A stretch of DNA of 28,993 bases, taken from IMG/VR virus record IMGVR_UViG_3300006751_000085, positions 1-28,993 of that record, one strand, 5' to 3'. A program made the position numbers and the translations under genes. Source of the DNA: a virus. Positions 16,768 to 27,700 of the stretch are shown here, in pieces. The notes under the pieces are model-generated. The model made no database searches. It was not told where the DNA came from and was given only the letters and a program-made list of their open reading frames with translations. The first letter of the stretch is position 1. Every line of letters starts with the position of its first letter.

Positions 16768-18780
16768 ATGCCAAAAGTAAAAACAGTAACACCCGGTGCA
16801 CTATCTGGATTAACAACAGGAGTAGAAGCAGTTACACAAGATGTTAAAGCAGCTAAAGATACAGAATACATAAAAGCATTATCTGACTATGAAAAAGAAT
16901 TAGCTAGATTAGAAGGTATTAAAACATCTGAATTAAGTGCTTTAGAAGAGAAACAAAAGAAAATAGCTGGATTAGAAGAATTAGCAGGAGAATCTTTTGA
17001 TGCTAGTGTAAAAGAACAATTAAGAAATTTAGCAGGAGATTATTCTAAGACCGTAGCTAAAATTAAATTAGGAGATATAGATCCAGGAGAAGGATATAAA
17101 GAGTTAGCAGAGTATGATAAGTTATTAACAACGTTAGAAACTTCTACACCTAACATGAATGCTTTATTTCAAAAAATAAATGATGCTAAAGATAAAAATA
17201 GTTGGGAAGTTGATGCTTTAGTAGTGGACGGAAGTGGTAAGACGGCTGAGATGGTAGAGTTAGTTAGTGATTTATATGATCCTCAAAACAATAGTAATGT
17301 ATCATTTGATGTAAGAGATAATAAAGGATTTTTTAAACATAAAAACGGTCAGGAGATATCAGTAGAAGGATTAAATGCTATAATGTCTGGTAATAATCCA
17401 GATTATCCGTTAGAGTTTGTTGGTAATCCAGATGAACAGATACAAGGAGTGTTTGATGCATTTTGGAAAGCTAATCAAGATGGAAAAAGCTTTATTATAG
17501 ATAAAACTACAATAGAAAAATTAAACAGAAGCGGAAGAGATAAAACTTTAAGTACTCAACAAAAAAATTACGATAGAGATGCGATGGTTAAGGATCTTAA
17601 AGAAAGAGGAGCTTATGATAATTTATTAGACGATAGTGAATATATGACAAATATATGGCCTAATTTATCAAGAGGTAATAAAAGATGGGATCCTACAGAT
17701 CCAAACCAAAGAGCTGAAGCAGAAGAATTTTTTATTCAAAGAGGTATAGATAATTTCGCACCAAAAGCAGAAGGGGAAATGATAAGTAAACAAAGTTGGT
17801 ATACTCCTACTAAAACATCTAGTGCTAGTAGTCCATCTGCGCCACCTGCCCCAGGATCTGCACCAGAATTTGATTATATTAAAGAAAAAATACGAGTACT
17901 AGACCTACATGTTCGTAATAATAATCCTCAAGGTATTGTAGAGGAAATAAATAACGTTGTTCAATTAGGTAATTTTAAAGGAGTTGAGGCTGTATATCAA
18001 GACCCTACTTCAATAGCAAAACGTCTACAAGATCAAGGCTTGAATTTACCTGACGATCAATTGAATGATGAACAAAAGAAAAAGAAAAAAGAGATAAAAG
18101 AAGGAGGAGTAGGAAGTGGTAAAATAATAATAACAGGTAATAAACTAGTAGAAGACGATGACGGAAACTTAGTTCGCAGCGCTAAAGGATCTGAAATATT
18201 AGTAATAGATCCTAATAATTATGATGATTTAGCTAAACTTGAAGATCTTGTAGTAGAAGGATACTACGATGGAGTGGATAGAAAAACTGAAGGAAAGATA
18301 TTAGTAGATAAATCTCGTACGGGGCATCAAGCAGACAACGCAAGAAATATACAATTTGAAAATAAAAGGGAAGAAATTAAAGAAAAAGTTGGTATACTTA
18401 CTAATGCTACACAAGATGCTAAAAAATATTTCTCAGGTAGAGATCCTAATGGAGCTTATGAAAATGTAACAAATTATACTCTTAGTCAACGAGGAAAGAG
18501 AATTAAACCTACTGGAAGTTTAAGTCCTAGTCAAAAAGAAATAGTAGACTATGTGGATGTTATAATGGAAGAACCAACAACTAGTGAATGGAGAGAAAAA
18601 ATGAGAAAAATAAAATTAGGTAAATTTGAGGCACTCGATGGTAACACTCCTAGTTTTGAAAACATTTTATCATATATAGTTTTACCTTGGTTAGAGGAAA
18701 AAGAAACTATAATGCGAGGAGGAGATAATGTAACTACAACCAAAAGAGAAGAAGTATTAAATAATTTAATAATACAATAA
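16768..18780 (+). CDS. Predicted internal virion protein, long helical
   Basis: A 670-aa hydrophilic protein with no enzymatic motif I recognise. Residues ~25-190 are Lys/Glu/Leu-rich and probably a coiled coil. A flexible Ser/Ala/Pro linker (SASSPSAPPAPGSAPE, from residue 352) separates it from a second helical part. Around residue 435 there is a KKKKKEIKEGG stretch followed by a beta-like segment (KIIITGNKLVEDDDGN). Its place between the 329-aa protein and the giant protein suggests that the three are packaged and ejected together, as with the gp14-gp15-gp16 set of T7-like phages; this is an analogy of position, not of sequence. Start: ATG at 16768, 10 bases after the previous stop. Confidence 0.55.
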   Translation: MPKVKTVTPGALSGLTTGVEAVTQDVKAAKDTEYIKALSDYEKELARLEGIKTSELSALEEKQKKIAGLEELAGESFDASVKEQLRNLAGDYSKTVAKIKLGDIDPGEGYKELAEYDKLLTTLETSTPNMNALFQKINDAKDKNSWEVDALVVDGSGKTAEMVELVSDLYDPQNNSNVSFDVRDNKGFFKHKNGQEISVEGLNAIMSGNNPDYPLEFVGNPDEQIQGVFDAFWKANQDGKSFIIDKTTIEKLNRSGRDKTLSTQQKNYDRDAMVKDLKERGAYDNLLDDSEYMTNIWPNLSRGNKRWDPTDPNQRAEAEEFFIQRGIDNFAPKAEGEMISKQSWYTPTKTSSASSPSAPPAPGSAPEFDYIKEKIRVLDLHVRNNNPQGIVEEINNVVQLGNFKGVEAVYQDPTSIAKRLQDQGLNLPDDQLNDEQKKKKKEIKEGGVGSGKIIITGNKLVEDDDGNLVRSAKGSEILVIDPNNYDDLAKLEDLVVEGYYDGVDRKTEGKILVDKSRTGHQADNARNIQFENKREEIKEKVGILTNATQDAKKYFSGRDPNGAYENVTNYTLSQRGKRIKPTGSLSPSQKEIVDYVDVIMEEPTTSEWREKMRKIKLGKFEALDGNTPSFENILSYIVLPWLEEKETIMRGGDNVTTTKREEVLNNLIIQ

Positions 18781-18781
18781 T

Positions 18782-21700
18782 ATGTATGAAATAGATGGGG
18801 TTACAGTTAGTGAAGAAGAGTTACAAGCAAAAGCGGAAGCTAGTGGAATATCTCTTCAACGCTTATTAGAACTCAATCCTAATATAAAACTTGCTGAACC
18901 AGAAGAAGAAGTAGAAGAAGAAGTTACAGAAGAAGTTACTCCAGAAGGAGAAGAAGTAACTGAAACAGAAACTACAGAAAAATTTGATCCAGGTTTTTTA
19001 TCGGAATATTTTAGCGCAGATCCAAAAACTCAAAGTCAAAAAGATTTTAATTATTTTGACAAAGATTTTAATAAAGTTTCAGAAGATGCTGGATCTGTAT
19101 GGATTCCAGATAGGTTTGGAGGAGGAAAAGGATTTGAAGAAACAGTTGTACCTGAATTAAATGATAAATTTAAAAAATGGGGATTTGTTTTTACACAGTC
19201 AGACGCGTTTGGTGATGGAGTAACAGTAAGTTCTACTACCAATCCAGAAGTAAAAAAAGAATTTGATTTAGACGATCCTGTTAAAGGAATGGCAAGTTTA
19301 AGAAAATATTTAGAAGCTAATAAAAGAGATAATGCCGTTTATACTGATGAAGTAGTAAAAATAACTCCTGAATTATTTAAATCTATAGGAGAAGGAATTG
19401 AGACTGAAGATGAATCTATTTTAGAAGGAGCAACTAGAAAAATATATGCTTCAGAAGGATTAGACTATGATGAAATAAAAAATATAGAAAATAAATCTAA
19501 AGAAAACGAAAAATATATTAATTTCATTGATAAGAAATTATATGGTGAATATCAAAAACCGATGTTTTATGATAAAACATTTGAAGCTGGAATGTATAAA
19601 ACTAAAGACGAAGCAGCCGCGAGATATTCTCCTACACCTGAGGAAATAAAAGAATATCCTCAATTGTTTAATGAAGATGGAAGTTTAAAAGTAAATGTAA
19701 GCGATTTTAAAAAAGAACTTAACGATGCTAATGAGTCTTTAGCTGATATCTCTGGTAATCCTGCTATTTATGATGCTAAAATTAAACAAGCTAATATCTT
19801 TAAAGACGCTACTAACAATGCAACTAAAGAAATTGTTACAACTAGTGAGGCTTTAAGAAATGAAAGCAAAAATCTTCAAGCTGAATTTCAAAAAATAACA
19901 GGTACAAGTATCAACAATTTAGAAACATTTAGTAAAAACATTGATAATCAAATATACGTTTTAGATAGAGAATTAAAAAACGCTATAGGAATTACTTTAG
20001 AAGATATAGAAACTTATCAACCTAAAACTCAAGAAGAATTAAATATTATAAATGATATAGTAAATAGATATCAAACCCTTAATAATGAGTATATCATACC
20101 AACTCAAAATATATTAAATGGAATGAATACTTTAAATGCTGAGGGTCAACGATTAGATGATATAGGTAATACAATAAACGCTATACTTTCATATGATGAC
20201 GTATATAAAATTAGAGGAATATATAATGATAGTGGATTTCAAAGTACTATAAATAATGTAAAAAAGGGATGGAGCCAAGGTGTAGTAAATAGAGAAATGC
20301 TAGATGTAATGTATCGTTTTGATGATGTCACAAATGACGAAGACATGGCGAATGTAGCTAGAAAAGTAGCTGAAGAAACAGCATATCAAAGAGGGTTGCT
20401 GAACAGTCAAGTATGGGAGAGATATCAAAATGCCACTACAGTAGCTGAACAAATGAAGATATTAGGTACTAATCCAGGAGAAGTATTATTAAGTTTATTT
20501 GGCAATAGTATGAGTATGTTTACTTCTACAGGAGCTAAAACTTTTTTTCCTATGGTAATTGGATCGGCTGGAGTAGGAGCAGGGATAGGATTCGTAGGTG
20601 GTGGTGGAGTTGGAGCACTACCTGGAGCCATTTCAGGTTTAGGTAAAGGATTATTAGGATGGCAAACTATAACTGGTTTTAATATGGAGATGGGATCAGT
20701 ATACGCTGAAGAACTAACAAAAGGTGGATATGATTTAACTGATGCAAATTCCATTATAGAAGGTTTAAGAGACAATGAAGTAAGAAGTGTTGCTTGGGAT
20801 AGAGGAATTAAAAGAGGTATACCAATTGCAGTAATGAATTTTATAGGTGGAGCAGTTGCTAATGGGATGGTAAGTCCTATAGCAACTACAGGTAGACAAA
20901 TAGCTAATCAATTTGCTAAAGGGTTAGTAGTAGAACCAATATTTGAAGCGACAGGAGAAACTTTAGCACAAGCATGGGGAGAAGGAGAATTAACATATAC
21001 TGAAATATGGAATGAAGCAATTGGGGGAGTAGCTGGTAGTCAATCAAACATTGCTGTTGCTTACGCTAAAAATCAATTTCTAGGAGCTCAAAAGAAAACT
21101 GCAGATCAATTGTTAAACATTGATTATATAGCAGATAATAATTATGGATTAGATAAAATTAAAGCATTTGCAGAAAGATTGAGTAAAAAGGGAATTATTG
21201 ATACTAAACAATATGATGCTATCTTAGAAAATGCTACAGCAGTTGATGAAGCTAATGCTGCTATGAGAAAAGGTCCTAAGTTTATATCAGGATCTAGACG
21301 TAAAGCGATAAGAGCTAGATTAACAGATTTAGCTGTAACAAGACATGAAGCTGACGCAGTAGGAGCTACAGATTTACTAAGCGTTATTGAAGCAGAAATG
21401 AATGAAATAGCTACTACAGGAAGATTATTACCTAAAAGTGATATTGTAACTGCTACAGACTATATAGATTTAGCTAGAAAAACTATTGAAGCCGGAACTT
21501 CTTTTATAAAAGGTAGAACTGGAGAGGATATTGGGGTAATAAATATTACAGATCCTAATAAACTTGATAGAAAAATGTTTCCTAGTGATGAAGTATATAA
21601 TACTGTAAAAAAACAATTACGACAGAACAAACAAGAAGGTGGATTAATGCCTGGTTTTGTTACAGATATTATGGCTGATGGAAAGCAGTATATAGTAATG

Positions 21701-24700
21701 AATAATCAAGACGTTAGTACAGCTTATTACCATGCGTTAGCAGATGGAGATTTAGCTGGAGCAACTGTAATGGGACATGAAATATTACATACAGTGCTAG
21801 ATAGATCGTTTGAAGAAGGAGAAGTAATAGATATAGGAAAAGAACTTGAAGCTTATATAAATGAAGACGATGGTAGTAGAATTTCCAAAGGTGCTAAAAA
21901 AAGAATAACTTCAAAATTAAAAGGCTATGAACAAAAGTATGGAGGTAAAGACAGTAGATATTATCAAGAAGTATTTACTACTCTAAGTGATGAAATAGCA
22001 GGAGAAAATATAGAATACGGAAGACAAGATAAAAAGTTTTGGCAAGGAATAGCAGATTCTATAAATGACTTTATGTATAAAGGAAAATTTGATTCTGATA
22101 TTGCTAATAATATTAAAATAAAATCTTCAGAACAAGCTTTTCAATTTATTAAAGATTATAATAAAACATTTTATAAGAAGAAAAGATTTCATCAAACTAA
22201 AACACAATCAAAAGCTGGTAAAGATCAAATTGGTGAAAGAGAAAGCTTTATCCCGGAAGATGAAAAATCAAAAGCAACTCGTAGAGCTTTAAGAGAAGAA
22301 AACATAAAAGAAATATATGATCTTAATGCATGGGGTAAAACAAAAGGAGAGTGGAAAGAATTGTTAGAAGAAGATAGATCTATACTCAATAACTTAATAG
22401 ATCCATTTGAAATTGAAATTAAAGCTATTGCTAAAGGAGATCAACAGCTTGTTGCTGCCACAAAAGTTCCACTTATTAAACATATAAAAGCTTTTGATCC
22501 AGAAGTTAATAAAGATTTAGCAGGTTACATTGGGAGTTATTTAGATCATAAAGTTGGTACAGCTAGGAAAGATTTAGCTAAAGGAGCTGTTCCTGCAGGA
22601 GTTAAAACTAAACGAATAGGAGAGAAAAGAGAAGGAGAAAGAGAATTTGATATAGCTGCTGAAGAAGAAACAGATATAAAAGCAAGAAAGAAAAGAGAGG
22701 AGGCAGAAGTTGTTATACTTAGTGATAAAATAAAAGTTAAACCTGACACAAAGAAAGCTATAACAGATAGAGTATTTTCTATTAATTATATGACGTTACC
22801 TGATCCTACGTTAGAAGTTTCTCAAAATAAAACTGTTACTCCTTTTGTCTCACAATTAAAACAAGAAATAGGTAAAGGAAAAATAGAAAGAAAAGGTAAA
22901 GTATCTAGACCTTTGTCTCCAGCAAGTAGAGCGATGATTAAAGAAATGGGTGGTAAAGGTAAGTTTGGGGATTACTTAAGAGAAAATCTAAAAGAAATAG
23001 CCAAGAAATTACCTTTAGAATATGTAGCTAAAAATATGCCTCATCTTGTAATGAAGTCTGTTGATGGAGAATATACTTTAGATTGGCAAGGAAAAACTGC
23101 AACCAAAGAAGATAAATGGAGCTATGAAGAATCTGGTATGACTTCACAACCACGGAAACAAATATTAAAACCTAAAATAACTAACGAAGATGTAGAAGTA
23201 GTTATAGAAAGTTTTACTAAACCCACTGGTGCACCTATTCAAGCTAAACAAGAAGGATTAGCATATCAAGTAGCATCGGAATTAGGATTAGAGCAATTTG
23301 CAAAATCCCTTATTGAAGGAGACAAAATAGCAGAAAAATTTAAAGAATCTCAAGAGTTAGCTAAAAGAATATTACAAGATAAACACATTGCTAAAATACA
23401 TGCTGATCTTGAAAGAGGACTTAAAGGAATTAAAGCTAGTATATTACAAGACTTAACTCCTGCACAAACCTTAATGATTCGAAGTATGCTACCTTTAATA
23501 GCTTCAGAAATCGGTAAACCTGGTACAACTGTAAATAACTTTAAAACAATTGTAAGAGATTTATTAAATGATACTAGTAAATTAAATCCTGAACTAGAGT
23601 TAAGTACTGATGTTAAGAGGAAGATAAGTGAGTTTATGACTAAGGTTTATGAGCAAAATAGAAAAGCTGAAATGAGATCAGGAGAAAAAATCAATTTAGA
23701 AAAATTCTTAGAAAAAAGAACTATATATGATTTTGAAAAAGATATTTTAAAAGCTTTAGGATTAAGTGATAAAACTTATAAAGAATTACTTCAAGATGTT
23801 AGCAATGTAAATGCATTAAGAGAATTAGCTTTAAAACAAGCTAAATGGGAAATTGAAGTATTAAAAAGAGATCCCTTAGATGTAATTTTAGATTTTTTAA
23901 GATATGACAAAGAACATTACTCAAGTGCTGGAAAAATAGGAGACAAAGGATTTGTAAAAGAAAAAACTTTAGGAGAGCATGGTCAACAAATATTAAGTAG
24001 AGATGAAAGTAAAATCGATGGGAGATTTAGTGGGCAAGTATTTGAAAATGTTCAAGACTATTATGATAATGTAATTAATTTAATTGACCCTAGATATGAA
24101 GTAGATCAAAATAGAAATGTATATAGAGTTGAAAAAAATATACAAGGTGAAGCGACCTATACACGTATATTAACCACAAAAGAAGTACGTGAAAGTACTG
24201 AAGGTAAATACGTAGCTCCTCAAAGTTCTAAAGCAGTATTTAAAGAAATAAATAAATACATTAAAGAAGGATTAACAGAAGAAGAAGCTAAAAAACAAGT
24301 ATATAAAGATAGATTAGCTATAGCTGAAAAAGCTAGAGAAAGATTAAAAACTACTTTTGAATATTTAAAACATGTAAATGATCCTACTTTAACTGCTATG
24401 ATGGTTTTTAGTTTAAAATCAGATATGAGATCTATTCTGCGTGCTGCTGCTAATATAGAACATATATTTGAAGGAGAATTAATGCCTGGAAAACCTATAA
24501 AAAGAAATATAAAAGGTAAAGAAGTTTGGATAGAAGATTATTATGTGTATGAACATATGATACCTGCAGAGGTTATTATGTTATCCATGGTTGAAGCATA
24601 CTTTGGAAAAGGGAAGTTAGATGTGGATCAGTTGTTAGATAATTATCATGTTGCTATTATTCCAGCTAGTATGGATGATAAATTAAAAGAATTTGGATAT

Positions 24701-27700
24701 CAACAAGCAATGCCAAGTGGTTTTATAAATGATTTTAGCAAATTTATAGACAGATATTATAATGAAGCAACTAAAGGTTCAGTACAATTTGCTATAAAAA
24801 GTCTAAAAGATGATAAAATTCATGGACAAGAGTGGGTGGATATCTATGAAATGAACAATAATATTAAAACTACTCTAGAAAATAGAGCAAGTTTAATTCC
24901 GAGTGGAGTTATTAAAACTGATCAAAATAATAATGGATTTGTAGAGGCATCGGAAAATATGACTAATGCTTTAAATAATTCTATAAATCCTAAAGCACCA
25001 GTAAAGAAGATTAGAGTATTTGACTTTGATGATACTTTAGCTAAAACCAATAGCAAGGTATTTGCTACCAGAGAAGGAGAAAAGAAAACTTTAACAGCTG
25101 AACAATTTGCACAAGATGGGGCAAGATTAGAAGCTGAAGGTTGGACAATGGATTTTAGTGATTTTGATAAAGTTAAAGAAGGTAAGAAAGGTCCTATGTG
25201 GGATATAGCAAAGAAAATTGAAAAAGCTAGAGGAAATGAAGATCTTTATATCTTAACAGCTCGCAACATGACTGCTGCTCCAGCTATTAAACAATTCTTA
25301 GATTCTATGGGATTAGATTTTAAGATTCAAAATATTGTTGGATTAGGTAACAGTACACCACAAGCTAAATCTCAATGGATAGTTGAAAAAGCTGCAGAAG
25401 GATATAATGATTTTTATTTTACTGATGATGCAGTGAAAAACGTAGAAGCAGTTAAAAAAGTATTAAGTCCTTTAGATGTAAAAGCTAAAATTCAACAAGC
25501 ATCTAAAGGAGTGAGGTTTAGTATGACTACTAAAAAAGATCTTAAATGGAAAGAGAATAGTGTAGGAGATCTGAGTACTACGTTTGAGTTAAACGATAAA
25601 AAATATAAAGTAGATTTCTATCCTAGAGATATGGAAGATACAGATTATAATTTAGAATTTGAACTTGAAACAGAGCGAGGTACTACTCAAGAAATGACGG
25701 GAACTGGAGATTCTATGAAAGTTGTTAGTATTGTTTATAATGGGTTATTAGATCTTGTAAATAAAATGCCTAATGTTGAAAGAATAGCTTTTGTTTCTAA
25801 AGCATCCCAAGAAAGTAGAGTTAAAGTCTATAATACTCTTATGGAGAAATTAGCTGATAAACTAGGATGGAATACTGATGTATGGACAATTGAAAGTTTT
25901 GGGAAGTTAGAAAGTTATGAATTTGAATTAACAAAATCAGTTAATAAAATAGAAAAATCAAAAAGTAAATTTAGTATATTAAAACCAGTTAAAGATGTTT
26001 TAAATGTGGTAGATATTAAAAGTCCTATACAGCAAGATAATGTAAGGTATAGTATTTTAAGTGATGAATTTAATGGTATATTAGAAGATACAAAAGGGAT
26101 TGGGAAACAAAAAAGATATTCCGCTGCTAAAGCAAAAACAATTGGAGCTAGTAAAGGTAATTTTAAATTTTGGATTCCTTATTCTGCAGAAGATTATGTA
26201 GGGTTAATTTATCCTACTTTAAGTAAAGGACAATTAGGGGATAAACAAATGGCTTGGTATAAAGAAAATATTTTAGACCCTTATGCTGTAGCCATGGAGA
26301 GTGTATCTAAAGCTAGAATAAATCTAATGGATGATTTTAAAGCTTTAAAAAATAAATTAAAAATTAGTGACTTGCTTAAAGATAAGAATAAAAGTGGATT
26401 CACTAATGAGCAATCTGTAAGGATATATATATGGAATAAACAAGGATTAGAAGTTCCAGGTTTATCTAAAGCAGATTTAAAAGAAGCACTTGCTGTTGTT
26501 AATGGAAATAAAAAATTAAAGTTATTCGCTGATCAAGTTATTAATATAAATAAAGGAGATAAAATGGCGGCTCCTACTAAAAATTGGTTAGTAGGTAATG
26601 TTACTAGTGACTTAATGGATACAATAGACAAAGTCAAACGTCCTAAGTATTTAGAAAAATGGCAACGTAATGTAGATACCATATACTCTGAAGAAAATCT
26701 AAATAAATTAGAAGCTATATATGGATCTAAATATAGAGAAGCTTTAGAGAATATGTTAGCTAGAATGAAGTCAGGTAAAAATAGATTAACCACTGGGAAT
26801 AGATTAAGTAATAGAATTTTAGATTATATAAATGGATCTGTTGGAGCTATTATGTTCTTAAACATGAGATCTGCTGTACTACAGACTATATCCGCTATTA
26901 ACTTTGTTAATTGGAGTTTTAATAATCCATTAAAAGCAGGTGCAGCTTTTGCTAATCAAAAACAATATTGGAGTGATTTTTCTAAATTAATGAATTCTGA
27001 TTTTTTAGTGGATAGAAGAAAAGGTTTAAGATTAAATATAAGTGAAGCAGAAATTGCTGATGCAGCTGCAACTAGTGAGAATAAAGCTAAAGCAGTTATT
27101 AATTGGTTATTGCAAAAAGGATATGCTCCAACTCAAATCGCGGATAGCTTTGCAATAGCTTCAGGTGGTGCTACATTTTATAGAAATAGAATAAACGATT
27201 TAATTAAAAATGAAGGCAAAACAAAAGCAGAAGCTGAAGCACAAGCTTATCAAGAGTTTAGAGAAATAGCAGAAGAGTCTCAACAATCATCTAGACCTGA
27301 TAAAATATCTGCTCAACAAGCTAGTGATTTAGGTAGGATATTATTGGCATTTGCTAATACACCAATGCAGTATGCGCGATTACAAAAACGAGCTGCACAA
27401 GATTTAGTTAATGGTAGAGGAGATCCTAAAAGTAATATCTCTAAAATAATATATTATGGGTTTGTACAAAATTTAATCTTTAATGCTTTGCAACAAGCTG
27501 CGTTTATGTTAGGATTTGGAGATGATGAAGAAGAAGATGAAAAAGCTAAAGAAAAAATATACAATAAAACTCTAAACGGGATGGCTGATTCTATATTGCG
27601 AGGATTAGGTATAGGTGGACAAACAGTATCTGTAGTTAAAAACTTCTTATTAGATATATATGAGCGATCAGGTAGAAGTAGACCTGAATATTCAGAGGCG

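Noticed and set aside
20425-20775. 116-aa Pro-rich open frame on the - strand
   Set aside because: It is the complement of the Gly-rich apolar stretch of the giant protein; Gly codons read as Pro on the other strand.
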